Origin: Synechococcus sp. CB0101 | GTDB lineage: Bacteria > Cyanobacteriota > Cyanobacteriia > PCC-6307 > Cyanobiaceae | DNA length: 64,000 nucleotides | Direction of reading: 5' to 3' | Assembly (NCBI RefSeq): GCF_000179235.2 | Contig: NZ_CP039373.1 | Coordinates: 1,271,860-1,335,859, forward strand | In this document: positions 27,514 to 39,903 of the stretch, piece after piece | Position numbering within the stretch: position 1 is the first letter of the stretch | Layout of the letters: each line of letters starts with the position of its first letter | The notes under the pieces: model-generated | What the model saw: the letters and a program-made list of their open reading frames with translations, nothing else | Told to the model about the DNA's origin: nothing | Database searches by the model: none | Made by a program: the position numbers and the translations under genes

Positions 27514-28335
27514 TCATACATTGTGAAGGCCAGCCCCAAAGAGGGCGCAGGCATTGCTGGTGCTCTGACGCGCGACCGCCTGCAGCGATTCACCGCGCAG
27601 CTCAGCCACCCGCTGAGCCACCGCCGCCACAAAGGCTGGCTCATTGCGCTTGCCGCGCCTCGGTACTGGCGCCAGGAACGGGCAATCGGTTTCCACCAGA
27701 TAGCGATCCGCCGGCACTTGCTGAGCGCAGGCATGGGTATCGGTGGCCTTCGGAAAGGTGACGTTGCCGCTGAAGCTGATGAAGAGCCCCAGCGCCAGGA
27801 AGCCCTCCATCTCCTCAGGCGTGCCGCTCCAGCAATGCATCACGCCGCGAGGGCAGGCACCGCGGCCGGCGCGCTCCCGCAGCTCCGTGAGCATTGGCTC
27901 TGCCGCATCACGGCAATGAATGATCACCGGCAGATCCAGCTCCACGGCGAGATCGAGCTGGGGCCGCAGCATCGTCAGCTGGTGATCCAGGTTTTTGTCG
28001 CGGAACAGATCCAGGCCCAGCTCACCGATGGCCACCACTCGGGGGTCATCGAGCGCAGCAGCTTTCAAGACAGCCAGCGTATCGCTCTGCCAGTGCTCAG
28101 GATCGAGCGGATGCACGCCCACGGCGTAGCGCAGCTCCGGAAAACGATCCGCCAAGGCCCGGATCGCCGGGATCTCGGAAGGCTCCACACATGCGTGAAG
28201 GAGGCGACCCACGCCGGCATCTCGCCAGCGTTGGGCCACCTCCTCCAGGTCTTCATCGAAGTTTCGGAAGACAATGTGGCAGTGACTGTCGATTAGGGGA
28301 GCATCAAGGCTCTCAAGGGCGACAGCCGCGGCCAT
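27514..28335 (-). CDS. tatD: TatD family metal-dependent hydrolase
   Basis: 273 residues with the TIM-barrel metal motifs DSHCHI near the N-terminus, AIGELGLDLFRD, PVIIHCRDA, and ETDCPFLAPVP near the end. TatD enzymes are Mg-dependent DNases that act on 3' ends during repair. Start at ATG 28335 gives a short N-terminal extension before LIDSHCH. It lies between rpsT and rpoB, the arrangement usual in marine Synechococcus. Confidence 0.92.
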   Translation of the reverse strand: MAAAVALESLDAPLIDSHCHIVFRNFDEDLEEVAQRWRDAGVGRLLHACVEPSEIPAIRALADRFPELRYAVGVHPLDPEHWQSDTLAVLKAAALDDPRVVAIGELGLDLFRDKNLDHQLTMLRPQLDLAVELDLPVIIHCRDAAEPMLTELRERAGRGACPRGVMHCWSGTPEEMEGFLALGLFISFSGNVTFPKATDTHACAQQVPADRYLVETDCPFLAPVPRRGKRNEPAFVAAVAQRVAELRGESLQAVARQSTSNACALFGAGLHNV

Positions 28336-28388
28336 GGGATGAAGGGATCAGGCGAACCCGAACCCTAGACAAATCCCCGGGGTGATCT

Positions 28389-28763
<375 letters not shown>

Positions 28764-28791
28764 CTAGCTTGATCCAAGAACGCCCGACGCC

Positions 28792-30138
28792 ATGAGCGCC
28801 ACCGCTGTCAGCGCCGCCGCCCCAACCACCCCTGGCGACCTCGCACCGCTGCAGATCGAGCTGCTGCATGACGCCCAGGCCGCCGGTGACCGCCTCGAGG
28901 CCATCGCGGAGCGCACCGGCGGCGGCCAAAGCCGAGAGGCCGCGGAACGGGTCGACGCGATCCTTGAGCAGGTGCGCACGCAGGGTGACGCCGCCCTGAT
29001 GGAGCTCACCGAACGCTTCGATGGTGTGCGGCCGGATCCGTTGCGGGTGCCGGCCGAGGAGCTGGCGGCGGCCTGGGCCGCCACCCCCACGGCGCTGCAG
29101 GAGGCCCTGCAGTTGGCGCACCGCCGCATCGTGGATTTCCATCAGCGCCAGAAACCCGCTGACCTCAACGTGACCGGGGTGCATGGCGAGCGGCTGGGCC
29201 GCCGCTGGCGCCCGGTGGAGCGGGCCGGCCTCTATGTGCCCGGCGGCCGTGCCAGCTACCCGAGCACGGTGTTGATGAATGCCGTGCCGGCGCGGGTGGC
29301 CGGCGTGCAGCGGCTGGTGATGGTCACCCCACCGGGCCCGGATGGTCGTGTGAATCAGACCGTGCTGGCCGCCGCCCATCTGGCCGGCATCGAGGAGATC
29401 TATCGCGTGGGCGGCGCCCAAGCGATCGCAGCCCTCGCCTACGGCACCGAATCCATTCCCCGGGTGGATGTGATCACCGGCCCGGGCAACCTCTACGTGA
29501 CCCTGGCCAAAAAAGCGGTATACGGCCGCGTCTCGATCGATTCGCTGGCGGGCCCCAGCGAAGTGCTGGTGATCGCCGACCACACCGCCAACGCCGAGCA
29601 CGTGGCCGCCGATCTGCTGGCCCAGGCCGAGCACGATCCCCTGGCCGCCGCCATCCTGCTCACCACCAGCGCTGAGCTGGCCGCCGCCGTACCCGCCGCA
29701 ATCGAAGCGCAGCTAGCGGGCCACCCACGCGCCGCGATCACGCGCCAGGCCCTCAACGACTGGGGCCTGATCGTGGTGTGCGACAGCCTGGATCAGGCAG
29801 CACGCCTAAGCGATCGCTTCGCACCCGAGCACCTCGAATTGCAGGTGGAGCGCCCCGAGCCCCTGGCCGACCAGATCCAGCACGCCGGTGCCATCTTCAT
29901 GGGGGCCTGGACCCCGGAAGCGGTGGGCGACTACCTGGCCGGCCCCAACCACACCCTGCCCACCTCAGGCACCGCCCGCTTCGCCGGCGCCCTCTGTGTG
30001 GAAACCTTCCTGCGCCACACCAGCTTGATTCAGTTCAACCGCCAGGCCCTGGAAGCCACCGGCTCAGCCGTGTCCACCCTCGCTGACAGCGAGGGGCTGC
30101 ACAGCCATGGCGAGTCGGTGCGCCGCCGGCTGGCTTAG
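28792..30138 (+). CDS. hisD: Histidinol dehydrogenase
   Basis: 448 residues. Conserved signatures include [47 protein letters not shown] and the zinc-binding region FAPEHLELQ and [13 protein letters not shown]. HisD oxidises histidinol to histidine in two NAD-linked steps, the end of histidine synthesis. The N-terminal 20 residues are Ala/Thr rich and variable. It is a lone his gene here, and its stop overlaps the convergent rpiA end by four bases. Confidence 0.97.
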   Translation: MSATAVSAAAPTTPGDLAPLQIELLHDAQAAGDRLEAIAERTGGGQSREAAERVDAILEQVRTQGDAALMELTERFDGVRPDPLRVPAEELAAAWAATPTALQEALQLAHRRIVDFHQRQKPADLNVTGVHGERLGRRWRPVERAGLYVPGGRASYPSTVLMNAVPARVAGVQRLVMVTPPGPDGRVNQTVLAAAHLAGIEEIYRVGGAQAIAALAYGTESIPRVDVITGPGNLYVTLAKKAVYGRVSIDSLAGPSEVLVIADHTANAEHVAADLLAQAEHDPLAAAILLTTSAELAAAVPAAIEAQLAGHPRAAITRQALNDWGLIVVCDSLDQAARLSDRFAPEHLELQVERPEPLADQIQHAGAIFMGAWTPEAVGDYLAGPNHTLPTSGTARFAGALCVETFLRHTSLIQFNRQALEATGSAVSTLADSEGLHSHGESVRRRLA

Positions 30139-30848
30139 CGCTTCACCAGGTCGCGCACACCGGCGACACCGTCGTTGATTTCGCCTACCAGCACCTGGTC
30201 GGTGATGTTCACGAACAGGCCGTTCTCCAGCACGCCTGGGAGGTTGTTGATGTCGCGCTCGAGGCCCACCGGATCGGTGATGCCACCGGCGAATTTCACA
30301 TCCAGCACGAGATTGCCCTGATCGGTCACCACCGGCCCGGCCTTCTTCACCGCCATGCGCAGCTGGGCATCGCCGCCCATCCCCTTGAGTTGGGCCTGCA
30401 CCTGACGCCAGGCACCGGGCAGCACCTCCACCGGCAGCAGGAAGCCCAGGTTGAGGGTGTCGACCAGCTTGGTGGAATCAACCACCACCACAAAGCGTTC
30501 AGCGCGGACGGCCACCAGCTTTTCCTGCACGTGGCAGGCACCGCCGCCCTTGATCAGCTGAAAGGAGGGATCCACCTCATCAGCGCCATCGATGGCCAGA
30601 TCAATGCGATCCACGGCGTTGAGGCTCTGCAGGGGGATGCCCAGCTCAGCCGCCAGCACTTCGCCCTGGAAGGAGGTGGTCACCCCCACGATGTCGGTGA
30701 GTTCACCGCTCTTGAGCTTGGCGCCCAGGGCCTGAATCATCAGGGCTGCCGTGGAGCCGGAGCCGAGGCCCACCACCATGCCGCTGCGAATCTGTTCAGT
30801 GGCCGCTGCCGCCACGGCCTGTTTCATCTGATCTTGAAGATCCGCCAT
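30135..30848 (-). CDS. rpiA: Ribose-5-phosphate isomerase A
   Basis: 237 residues from ATG 30848 ([20 protein letters not shown]). Active-site motifs are [28 protein letters not shown] and the Glu/Lys residues that open the ring. RpiA interconverts ribose- and ribulose-5-phosphate in the Calvin cycle and the pentose phosphate pathway. Start chosen where homology to RpiA begins; the frame stays open further upstream into htrA. It follows htrA by 31 bases on the same strand. Confidence 0.96.
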   Translation of the reverse strand: MADLQDQMKQAVAAAATEQIRSGMVVGLGSGSTAALMIQALGAKLKSGELTDIVGVTTSFQGEVLAAELGIPLQSLNAVDRIDLAIDGADEVDPSFQLIKGGGACHVQEKLVAVRAERFVVVVDSTKLVDTLNLGFLLPVEVLPGAWRQVQAQLKGMGGDAQLRMAVKKAGPVVTDQGNLVLDVKFAGGITDPVGLERDINNLPGVLENGLFVNITDQVLVGEINDGVAGVRDLVKR

Positions 30849-30879
30849 CACGCCGTTTTCTCTGAGGCGTGACCGTAGC

Positions 30880-31980
<1,101 letters not shown>

Positions 31981-32000
31981 TCAGACGATTGCCGCGCAGG

Positions 32001-32783
32001 CTAGGCAGCCCGAGAGGGCGGCCAGCGCAGCAGCCGGGTGGTGACCACCCCATCAGGGCCGAGCTCCAGCAAACGGCCACCGGGCCAATCGGGCTGGCCA
32101 AGCGGGCAGGGCTGCACGGCCGTGAAGGCCGCCAGGGTGGAGGGGCAAGCCCAGAGCGGCAAGGACGGGCCGCCCTCGCGCGGAGCCAACCGGTGCCAGT
32201 GCTGGTGCACATGGCCGAACACCACCCCACGCACCGGCGAACTCGCGAGCAGAGGTTGCATCAGCAGCTCGGGCTGCTGCAGCGCAATGCGATCGAGCTC
32301 GGGGCTGCCAATCGGCACCGGTGGATGGTGGAGCGCCACCAGCAGAGGATCTGAGGCGGCCTGGAGCTGACGCTGCAACCAGGCGAGCTGGGGGGCATCG
32401 AGCCAACCGGCCACTGAGCCGGGCCGATGGCTGCTCAAGAGCAGCAGCTGCCAGCCGGGCAGCGACACCACAGCCGGCGCGATCCAGGCCTGGCGCCCCA
32501 GGGCGGCCCGCAGCAGGCCGGGGTGGTCGTGGTTGCCAGGCAGCAGGGCCACCGCCGGCACCGTCCACGCCTCGAGCAGCTCCCGCAGGCGCACGTAGCC
32601 GCCCAGGCTCTCGTCCTGACAAAGATCGCCACTGATCAGCAGCAGATCCGGCGGGTGCCCCAGCTGCAGCAGCGCCTGTTGCCATCCGTGCTGCAGGGCT
32701 TCCAGGGCGACCCGGCCGCGACAGCGACCGCGGGGGTCCGCCAACAAATGGGGATCACTCAGCTGAAGCACCCGCAGCACCAC
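32001..32783 (-). CDS. Calcineurin-like metallophosphoesterase
   Basis: About 260 residues. The metallophosphoesterase motifs are in order: LQLSDPHLL, LLISGDLCQDE, LLPGNHDHPG, ALHHPPVP and VFGHVHQHWH. The pattern resembles CpdA-type cyclic nucleotide phosphodiesterases, but the substrate cannot be told. The frame is open to 32855 and would overlap the divergent gene; I place the start at GTG 32783, which has a GAGGGG ribosome site upstream; 32822 (ATG) is the alternative. Confidence 0.85.
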   Translation of the reverse strand: MVLRVLQLSDPHLLADPRGRCRGRVALEALQHGWQQALLQLGHPPDLLLISGDLCQDESLGGYVRLRELLEAWTVPAVALLPGNHDHPGLLRAALGRQAWIAPAVVSLPGWQLLLLSSHRPGSVAGWLDAPQLAWLQRQLQAASDPLLVALHHPPVPIGSPELDRIALQQPELLMQPLLASSPVRGVVFGHVHQHWHRLAPREGGPSLPLWACPSTLAAFTAVQPCPLGQPDWPGGRLLELGPDGVVTTRLLRWPPSRAA

Positions 32784-32823
32784 CCTGCCCCTCGGCAATG
32801 GACCTAAGTTGCCCGTTCCGCGC

Positions 32824-33114
32824 ATGGCTGGCATGGCTGCAATCCCTCCAGGCACCCGTCAACGCTGCTCGCTCTGCCAGGTGGAGATCCAGGGCATGGC
32901 CGGCGGCGGCGACCTGGTGCACTTCAGCCAGGGCGGCCCTTCGACGCGCTCCAAACTGTGGGCACGGGTGTGCCAATACCTGCGCACGGATGAGCAGAAG
33001 GCCCAGTGCCTCAATCAAGACCCCAGCCTGCGGGGCGAACAAAAGCCCGGTGATGCCTACATGGAGCCACCCGCCGTGGATCTCAACGCTCTGGGCGGCC
33101 CCCTCGGCGGCTGA
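32824..33114 (+). CDS. Conserved cyanobacterial protein with CxxC motif
   Basis: A protein of 96 residues from ATG 32824; ATG 32833 is also possible. RCSLCQVEIQG near residue 15 is a CxxC pair, followed by VHFSQGGPSTRSKLWARVCQYL, with a third Cys, and ends in a Gly/Leu-rich tail. A metal site is possible but no full ligand set is evident. I recognise the protein only as one typical of picocyanobacteria. It is divergent from the phosphoesterase. Confidence 0.6.
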   Translation: MAGMAAIPPGTRQRCSLCQVEIQGMAGGGDLVHFSQGGPSTRSKLWARVCQYLRTDEQKAQCLNQDPSLRGEQKPGDAYMEPPAVDLNALGGPLGG

Positions 33115-33286
33115 AGCACCGCCAGAGGCTTTCACCCTGATCCTTTAGGGTTCGGATGTGCCCGGCGGGCACCCCTAGCTGTTGGCGCCTGTTCGAAACG
33201 ACCTCGTTTCGGCCCGCGTGAATGGCCAGGATGCAGATCACTGCAGGTGCCGGACGGGTTGCCCGTCCCCCGACCAGCGATCCGGC

Positions 33287-33760
33287 TTGCCGCATCCCCT
33301 CATCCCCGATCTCGAGCGCCTGGCCAGCCAGGTTGCAGCCGACGCAGGATTTCAGGTGTGCGGTGTGCAGCTGCTCACCCATCGCATCCCGATGACGCTG
33401 CTGGTTCAGCTGCGTCTGGCCGATGGGGGTGATGTGAGCCTCGACAACTGCGCCAGCTTCAGTGGCGTTCTGGGCGAGGCCCTCGAGGCGGCCGCCCTGA
33501 TCGAAGACGCCTACGTTCTGGAGATCAGCAGCCCGGGCATCGCCGAGACGCTGAACGACGATCGCGACTTCCGCAGCTTCCGCGGATTTCCGGTGTGCGT
33601 TCGCTATCGCGACTCTAAAACCGGCGTCGAGGCTGAACGGGAAGGCCTCCTGCTGGAGCGCACCGACGACAGCGTGCAGATCAATGTGCGCGGCCGCACG
33701 GTCCGCCTGCCCCGCGCCGATGTAATCGCGGTGCGCCTCACCACGCCGACTGAGGGCTGA
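33287..33760 (+). CDS. rimP: Ribosome maturation factor RimP
   Basis: 157 residues from TTG 33287, giving (M)PHPLIPDLERLASQVAADAG; the frame is open upstream but homology starts here. VSLDNCASFSGVLGEALE and YVLEISSPGIAE are typical RimP blocks, followed by the C-terminal SH3-like domain. RimP assists maturation of the 30S subunit. It is the first gene of rimP-nusA-ylxR-infB, a widespread bacterial order. Confidence 0.93.
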   Translation: MPHPLIPDLERLASQVAADAGFQVCGVQLLTHRIPMTLLVQLRLADGGDVSLDNCASFSGVLGEALEAAALIEDAYVLEISSPGIAETLNDDRDFRSFRGFPVCVRYRDSKTGVEAEREGLLLERTDDSVQINVRGRTVRLPRADVIAVRLTTPTEG

Positions 33761-33812
33761 AGCGCCGCCGCCCTTTCCTCACCCCGAAGACCACCCGTTT
33801 CTCCCTCCCCCC

Positions 33813-35246
33813 ATGGCACTGGTACTGCTCCCCGGTCTGTCGAACCTGATCGAGGACATCAGCGAAGAGAAAAAGCTGCCCGCTCAGGTGGTGGAGTCGG
33901 CTCTGCGCGAGGCCCTGCTCAAGGGCTACGAGCGCTATCGCCGCACCCTGTATCTCGGCATCAGCGAAGACCCGTTTGAGGAGGACTACTTCTCCAACTT
34001 CGATGTTGCGCTCGACCTCGATGAAGAGGGCTACCGGGTTCTGGCCTCCAAGATCATCGTGGAGGAGGTGGAGAGCGAAGACCACCAGATCGCCCTGGCT
34101 GAGGTGATGCAGGTGGCGGAAGACGCCCAGATCGGCGACACGGTGGTGCTCGACGTCACCCCCGAGAAAGAGGATTTCGGCCGCATGGCCGCCGCCACCA
34201 CCAAGCAGGTGCTGGCTCAGAAGCTGCGCGATCACCAGCGCCGCATGATCCAAGAGGAATTTGCGGATCTGGAAGATCCGGTGCTCACCGCGCGTGTGAT
34301 CCGCTTCGAACGCCAGAGCGTGATCATGGCCGTGAGCAGCGGCCTGGGCCGTCCCGAGGTAGAGGCCGAACTGCCCCGCCGCGACCAGCTCCCCAACGAC
34401 AACTACCGCGCCAACGCCACCTTCAAGGTGTTCCTGAAGGAGGTGAGCGAGATCCCCCGCCGCGGACCGCAACTGTTCGTGAGCCGCGCCAATGCCGGCC
34501 TGGTGGTGTATCTCTTCGAAAACGAGGTGCCCGAAATCCAGGAAGGGTCGGTGCGGATCGTGGCCGTGGCCCGCGAGGCCAATCCCCCCAGCCGCTCGGT
34601 GGGCCCCCGCACCAAGGTGGCGGTGGATTCCGTGGAACGCGAAGTGGATCCGGTGGGTGCTTGCATCGGCGCCCGCGGCTCCCGCATTCAGCAGGTGGTG
34701 AACGAGCTGCGCGGCGAAAAAATCGACGTGATCCGCTGGTCGCAGGACCCTGGCCAATACATCGCCAACTCCCTCAGCCCGGCCCGCGTGGAAGCCGTGC
34801 GCCTCGTGGATCCCGAGGGCCAGCACGCCCACGTGCTCGTGCCGCCCGATCAACTCAGCCTGGCCATCGGCCGCGAAGGTCAGAACGTGCGCCTGGCGGC
34901 CCGCCTCACCGGCTGGAAGATCGACATCAAGAACAGCACCGAGTACGACCAAGCCGCTGAAGACGAGAAGGTGTCGGAGCTGATCGCAATGCGCCAGGAG
35001 GAAGAAGCGCTGCAGGCCGAAGCTGAAGCCCGCCTGGAGGCCGAACAGGCTCTGCGTGCCGAGGAAGACGCCCGCCTGCGGGAGCTCTATCCCCTGCCCG
35101 AAGACGAAGAGGACTACGGCGCTGAGGCCAGCTACGACGAGGCGGCCTACGAGGAGCCCGCCGCTGAGCAAGCCGGCGAAGCGGCTCCTGAAGAAGAGCC
35201 CGCGAGCGAGCCCGAAACCAGCGACGACGAGGATGGAGCCCGGTGA
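33813..35246 (+). CDS. nusA: Transcription elongation/termination factor NusA
   Basis: 477 residues. The N-terminal polymerase-binding domain covers about 1-130. An S1 domain follows, then KH domains with GACIGARGSRIQQVVNELRGEKI and LAIGREGQNVRLAARLTGWKI. The C-terminal 120 residues are Glu/Ala/Asp rich, an acidic tail typical of cyanobacterial NusA in place of the E. coli acidic repeats. NusA controls pausing and termination. Its stop overlaps the start of ylxR. Confidence 0.97.
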   Translation: MALVLLPGLSNLIEDISEEKKLPAQVVESALREALLKGYERYRRTLYLGISEDPFEEDYFSNFDVALDLDEEGYRVLASKIIVEEVESEDHQIALAEVMQVAEDAQIGDTVVLDVTPEKEDFGRMAAATTKQVLAQKLRDHQRRMIQEEFADLEDPVLTARVIRFERQSVIMAVSSGLGRPEVEAELPRRDQLPNDNYRANATFKVFLKEVSEIPRRGPQLFVSRANAGLVVYLFENEVPEIQEGSVRIVAVAREANPPSRSVGPRTKVAVDSVEREVDPVGACIGARGSRIQQVVNELRGEKIDVIRWSQDPGQYIANSLSPARVEAVRLVDPEGQHAHVLVPPDQLSLAIGREGQNVRLAARLTGWKIDIKNSTEYDQAAEDEKVSELIAMRQEEEALQAEAEARLEAEQALRAEEDARLRELYPLPEDEEDYGAEASYDEAAYEEPAAEQAGEAAPEEEPASEPETSDDEDGAR

Positions 35247-35521
35247 GTGAACGCAGCGTCCTCAGGCGCTGTGTGACCTGCCGAGAGCTGCTGGATCGCC
35301 GGCTGCTCTGGCGGGTCATCCGCCTGGCGGATGGAGGACTCGCGCTGGATCAGGGCATGGGCCGATCGGCCTACCTCTGCCCTAAGCGCGACTGTCTGGA
35401 AGAAGCCAGACGCCGCAAGAAGCTGCAGAAAGGCCTGCGTTGTCAGGTTGCAGATTCCATCTACGCGGCACTGGAGCAGCGCCTGCACGCCACCTCTTCT
35501 GCAGGCTCTGAGGCAAGATGA
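35243..35521 (+). CDS. ylxR: YlxR family (DUF448) RNA-binding protein
   Basis: 92 residues with LRRCVTCRELLDRRLLWRVIRLADG and GRSAYLCPKRDCLEEARRRK, the conserved signature of YlxR. The start codon overlaps the nusA stop (GTGA). YlxR is a small protein found between nusA and infB in most bacteria, with a proposed role in RNA or RNase P interaction. An L7Ae-like gene, common next in Firmicutes, is absent here. Confidence 0.93.
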   Translation: MSERSVLRRCVTCRELLDRRLLWRVIRLADGGLALDQGMGRSAYLCPKRDCLEEARRRKKLQKGLRCQVADSIYAALEQRLHATSSAGSEAR

Positions 35522-35585
35522 ATGTTGGCCTCACCGTGTGTAGAGGCCCGGTGGCACCCGTGGCACCGACCCTTTGGAGCACTGA

Positions 35586-38500
35586 ATGACCAGCAGCGGC
35601 AAAGTCAGGATTTACGAGCTGTCCAAGGACTTGGGCCTTGAGAACAAGGACGTGCTCGATGCCGCCGAGAAGCTCGCGATCGCCGCGAAGAGCCACAGCA
35701 GCTCCATCAGCGACGACGAGGCAGCTCGCATCCGCAGCCTGATCAAGAGCGGTGGCAACGGAGCCAAAGCCGCTGCAGCGCCAGCTCCCGCTGCGCCGCC
35801 CCAGAAAGCCATTCTTTCGGTGAAGAAAGCACCGTCGGCCCCGGCACCTGCTGCTCCCCAGCCCCCTAAACCAGCGGCCAGCGCTCCCGCCGCACCGGTG
35901 AAGCCGGCCGCCGCTCCTGCCGCCGCCAAGCCGCCGGTGGCTGCGCCGGCACGCCCCGCTGCGCCCGCTCCCGCTGCAGCCAAGCCTGCTCCGGCTCCAG
36001 CCAAGCCAGCTCCGGCCGCCGCCAAGCCCGCCGCTCCCGCGCCCCGACCCGCAGCGCCGGCTCCGCAGGCCGCCAAGCCTGTTGCCCCGCCCGCGCGCCC
36101 TGCAGCTCCCGTGGCACCGCCGGCACGGCCTGCCGCGGCCAAGCCCGCCGGCGCTCCCCCACGCCCCGGCGCACCGGCCCCTGGCCGCCCTGCCCCGGCG
36201 ATCGTGTCGAAGGCCCCTGCTTGTGCTCCTCCAGCGCGCAAGCCCGCGCCCCCCAGCGCCGCCGCACCGGCCCGCCCCGTGGCCCCGCCGCAACGACCGG
36301 CTGCAGCGCCCGCACGCCCCGGCGCCCCCGCACCCACTCGGCCTGGTGCCGGCGGCGGCAACAAGCCCCAACTGGTGGGCAGGCCCCAGAGCGGCCAGGG
36401 CGGCAGCCGCCCGGCCCCTCCGTCGGGTCGCCCATCCCTCAGCCAGCGCCCCGGCATGCCCACCCGCCCGGGTGCCCCGGCACCGGTGCGTGGTGCCAAG
36501 CCCGGCACACCCCCCGCACGCCCCCAGGTGGAACTGGTGGGCAAACCGATCCGCCGCGATCTGAATAGCCCGGCCGCAGGCGGCAATCGCCCTGCGCCAC
36601 CAACCAGGCCTGGCGTGCCCGGCATGCGCAAGCCGGTGGCTCCTGGCGAATTGATGCAACTGCAGAAGCCAGGTGCACGGCCAGCCGCACCACCACCGCG
36701 GCGTCCTGGTGCTCCTGCTGGAGCCGGTGCCGGTGCCGGAGCGGCCGGAGGTGATGACGCTGCCCGTCCAGTGGCAACGCCTCCAAGCGCACCACGTCGC
36801 CCCAACTTCCGGGCTCCGCAGCCGCCGGCCGGTGGGCGCCCGCGTCGCCCCGACTGGGACGACAGCGCCAAGCTGGAAGCGCTGCGCAGCCGCTCGCCGC
36901 AGAAGCAACGCCAGAAGGTCCACATCATCGGCGAAAACGATGATGCGTTGACCGCAGAAACCGGTGGTTTCGCCGGCGAACAGGAAGCCGTGGTGCTGCA
37001 GGCCTCACTGGCCCGCCCCGCCAAGCCGAGAAGCGCCGCTACCGCCCAGCGCAAGCCCACGGCTGTGGCCCGCAAGCGCAAGAAGGAAACCACCCGTCAG
37101 CGCCAGCGCCGCCGTGCGATGGAACTGCGCGCCGCCCGCGAGGCCAAGCAACAACGGCCCGAAATGCTGGTGGTGCCGGAGGGCAACCTCACCGTGCAGG
37201 AACTGGCCGATCGTCTGGGCGTCGACAGCTCCGAGATCATCAAGAGCCTGTTCTTCAAGGGCATCATCGCCACCGTCACCCAGACCCTCGATCTCTCCGC
37301 GATCGAGACGGTGTCAGATGAGTTCGGCGTGCCGGTGCTCGAAGACGACGTGGAGGCTGCTGCCGCCAAGACGGTGGAGATGATCGAAGAGAGCGATCTC
37401 GCTCACCTGATCCGCCGCCCACCCGTGGTGACCGTGATGGGCCACGTGGACCACGGCAAAACCAGTCTGCTCGACTCGATCCGCAAAACCCGCGTCACCG
37501 CTGGAGAAGCCGGGGGCATTACCCAGCACATCGGCGCTTATCAGGTGGAAGTGCCCCATGCCGGCGAGCAGCGGAAAATCACCTTCCTCGACACCCCGGG
37601 CCACGAGGCGTTCACCGCCATGCGTGCCCGCGGCACCAAGGTCACCGACGTGGCCGTGCTGGTGGTGGCCGCTGATGACGGCGTTCGTCCCCAGACCCTG
37701 GAGGCGATCAGCCACGCCCGCGCCGCCAAGGTGCCGATCGTGGTGGCGATCAACAAGATCGACAAGGAAGGCGCCTCTCCGGATCGGGTGAAGCAGGAAC
37801 TGTCCTCCCACGAACTCGTGGCCGAGGACTGGGGCGGCAACACCGTGATGGTGCCGGTGAGCGCCATCAAGGGCGAAAACATCGACAAGCTGCTGGAGAT
37901 GATCCTGCTGGTCACCGAAGTGGAAGACCTGCAGGCCAACCCCGACCGCATGGCGAAGGGCACCGTGATCGAGGCTCACCTCGACAAGGCCAAGGGTCCT
38001 GTGGCCACCCTGCTGATCCAGAACGGCACCCTGCGCACCGGCGATGTGCTGGCCGCAGGTCCGATCCTGGGCAAGGTGCGCGCCATGGTCGACGACAACG
38101 GCAAGCGCGTCAAAGAAGCCGGCCCCTCCTATGCGGTGGAGGCCCTGGGCTTCAGCGAAGTGCCCACCGCCGGTGATGAATTCGAGGTCTACCCCGACGA
38201 GAAAGCAGCCCGCGCCGTGGTGGGCGATCGCGCCACCGAGGCCCGCGCTACACGTCTGGCCCAGCAGATGGCCTCCCGCCGTGTGTCGCTGGCGTCGATG
38301 TCGGGTCAGGCCAGCGAAGGCGAGCTCAAGGAGCTCAACCTGATCCTCAAGGCCGACGTGCAGGGTTCGGTGGAGGCCATCCTCGGCTCCCTCGAACAGC
38401 TGCCACAGGAGGAGGTGCAGGTGCGGGTGCTGCTGTCGGCACCGGGCGAGGTCACCGAAACCGACGTGGATCTGGCGGCCGCCTCCGGCGCCGTGATCGT

Positions 38501-38942
38501 GGGCTTCAACACCTCGATGGCACCGGGCGCCAAGCGCGCCGCCGATGCCACCGGCGTGGATGTGCGCGATTACGACGTGATCTACAAGCTGCTCGAAGAC
38601 ATCCAGATGGCCATGGAAGGCCTGCTGGAGCCCGAGCTGGTGGAGGAGAGCCTCGGCGAGGCCGAAGTGCGCGCGGTGTTCACCATCGGCAAGAGTGCCG
38701 TGGCGGGCTGCTACGTCACCAACGGCAAGCTGCAGCGCAACTGCAAGGTGCGCGTCTGGCGCGGCAAGGAAAAGGTGTACGAGGGCGACCTCGACTCCCT
38801 GCGCCGCGGCAAGGACGACCAGAAGGAAGTGGCCACCGGCTTCGAGTGCGGCATCGGCTGCGATCGCTTCGCCAACTGGCAGGAAGGCGACCGCGTCGAG
38901 GCCTACAAATTGGTCACGCAGCGCCGCACACTGAGCACCTGA
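35586..38942 (+). CDS. infB: Translation initiation factor IF-2
   Basis: 1118 residues. A short N-terminal domain is followed by a long Pro/Ala/Lys-rich linker (about residues 55-420), much longer than in E. coli. An IF2N segment is near residue 530. The GTPase domain shows G1 GHVDHGKTS at about 619, then DTPGHEAF and NKIDKEG. C-terminal beta-barrel domains bind fMet-tRNA. IF-2 positions the initiator tRNA on the 30S subunit. The repetitive linker explains the strongly biased base composition around 35800-36800. Confidence 0.97.
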   Translation: MTSSGKVRIYELSKDLGLENKDVLDAAEKLAIAAKSHSSSISDDEAARIRSLIKSGGNGAKAAAAPAPAAPPQKAILSVKKAPSAPAPAAPQPPKPAASAPAAPVKPAAAPAAAKPPVAAPARPAAPAPAAAKPAPAPAKPAPAAAKPAAPAPRPAAPAPQAAKPVAPPARPAAPVAPPARPAAAKPAGAPPRPGAPAPGRPAPAIVSKAPACAPPARKPAPPSAAAPARPVAPPQRPAAAPARPGAPAPTRPGAGGGNKPQLVGRPQSGQGGSRPAPPSGRPSLSQRPGMPTRPGAPAPVRGAKPGTPPARPQVELVGKPIRRDLNSPAAGGNRPAPPTRPGVPGMRKPVAPGELMQLQKPGARPAAPPPRRPGAPAGAGAGAGAAGGDDAARPVATPPSAPRRPNFRAPQPPAGGRPRRPDWDDSAKLEALRSRSPQKQRQKVHIIGENDDALTAETGGFAGEQEAVVLQASLARPAKPRSAATAQRKPTAVARKRKKETTRQRQRRRAMELRAAREAKQQRPEMLVVPEGNLTVQELADRLGVDSSEIIKSLFFKGIIATVTQTLDLSAIETVSDEFGVPVLEDDVEAAAAKTVEMIEESDLAHLIRRPPVVTVMGHVDHGKTSLLDSIRKTRVTAGEAGGITQHIGAYQVEVPHAGEQRKITFLDTPGHEAFTAMRARGTKVTDVAVLVVAADDGVRPQTLEAISHARAAKVPIVVAINKIDKEGASPDRVKQELSSHELVAEDWGGNTVMVPVSAIKGENIDKLLEMILLVTEVEDLQANPDRMAKGTVIEAHLDKAKGPVATLLIQNGTLRTGDVLAAGPILGKVRAMVDDNGKRVKEAGPSYAVEALGFSEVPTAGDEFEVYPDEKAARAVVGDRATEARATRLAQQMASRRVSLASMSGQASEGELKELNLILKADVQGSVEAILGSLEQLPQEEVQVRVLLSAPGEVTETDVDLAAASGAVIVGFNTSMAPGAKRAADATGVDVRDYDVIYKLLEDIQMAMEGLLEPELVEESLGEAEVRAVFTIGKSAVAGCYVTNGKLQRNCKVRVWRGKEKVYEGDLDSLRRGKDDQKEVATGFECGIGCDRFANWQEGDRVEAYKLVTQRRTLST

Positions 38943-38958
38943 TCTGCAGCCGCACCCC

Positions 38959-39903
38959 GTGAATCCGGCAAGACGCGAACCCCTGCTGTGGCTCCAGCTC
39001 CTGGGGCTAGCGGCCTTGCCGCTTGAGGCGCTGCTGTTGCTCTTGGTGCTGGCGGGCGCTGACCCAGGACCTTTTCCCGGTTTTGAACGGGTGCTCGCCT
39101 GGGCCTTAGGCGCGCTGGCACCAGCGGCTTTGTTCTGGCGACTGCCGCCCGACCTGTGGTCGCTGCTGCTGGTGCAAGTTCCTCTGCGGGGCCGGCGGCC
39201 CGAACAACTGCGCCTGAGCGCCCTTCAGGGAACGCTTCCGCTCAAGCTCATCGGAGCGGCGGGAGCGGGGCTGTTACTCCCCCTGCTGTGGTGGGCCGAC
39301 GCCAGTGCAGGCCTGGCCTGGGCTTGGTCTCCGTTCTCCGCCAGCCCGCGGCTGGTGGTGCTGCTGGTGAGCGTGCCTCTGCTGGCGCTGATGCTCTGGC
39401 AGTGGCAACAGCTGATCCAAGCCGTGTGGATGCTCACCAGGCCCGCAAACCTGGTGGATCAAACCCTGCCGCTTACCCAAGACATCGCCGCAGAGACCCG
39501 CCTAAATGCCGGACTACCACTGCTATTGCTGGCCCCTCTGGAAATCGACGCACCCACCGAATCACCGGTTTCACCGCAGCCAGAACCCACCGCCAGCGTT
39601 AGTGAGCCAACAGCTGACGCCAGCGAAGCGCCTTTAGCCGCGGAATCTGAACAAGACGAAGCAGAAGCCAAAGAACAGGTTGAGATTGAGGCGGAGGTTG
39701 AAGCAGAACCCGAACCCGAACCGATCGAAGCGGATCTTCCTGAGCCATCCGTTCAAGCCGAGGCCCCCGTGCAACCCGAACCGGACCCTGATCCGTCGGA
39801 TGACGATCCTGCAGCCTCAGACGCCGCTGTCGTCGATGCTGGGGTTGCGGTCACGCCAGAGCAAGCCGCCGAAGAGGACAAGGGCACCAACCTGGATTCC
39901 TAG
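38959..39903 (+). CDS. Membrane protein with acidic low-complexity tail
   Basis: 314 residues. The first 200 hold about four hydrophobic segments (LGLAALPLEALLLLLVLA; LIGAAGAGLLLPLLWWA; VVLLVSVPLLALMLW). The last 110 are made almost wholly of Glu, Pro, Ala, Asp and Val, with repeats like EAEVEAEPEPEPIEA. Related picocyanobacteria carry similar 'low-complexity tail membrane proteins' after infB. Function unknown; the acidic tail would sit on one face of the membrane and could bind basic partners. Confidence 0.7.
   Translation: MNPARREPLLWLQLLGLAALPLEALLLLLVLAGADPGPFPGFERVLAWALGALAPAALFWRLPPDLWSLLLVQVPLRGRRPEQLRLSALQGTLPLKLIGAAGAGLLLPLLWWADASAGLAWAWSPFSASPRLVVLLVSVPLLALMLWQWQQLIQAVWMLTRPANLVDQTLPLTQDIAAETRLNAGLPLLLLAPLEIDAPTESPVSPQPEPTASVSEPTADASEAPLAAESEQDEAEAKEQVEIEAEVEAEPEPEPIEADLPEPSVQAEAPVQPEPDPDPSDDDPAASDAAVVDAGVAVTPEQAAEEDKGTNLDS

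Noticed and set aside
33738-35171. A 477-residue minus-strand frame opposite nusA
   Set aside because: Antisense to a firmly identified gene, with His/Gly/Leu-rich composition and no motif.
35382-36923. Long minus-strand frames across infB
   Set aside because: They mirror the repetitive Pro/Ala-rich IF-2 linker; Gly/Arg-rich and of no family.
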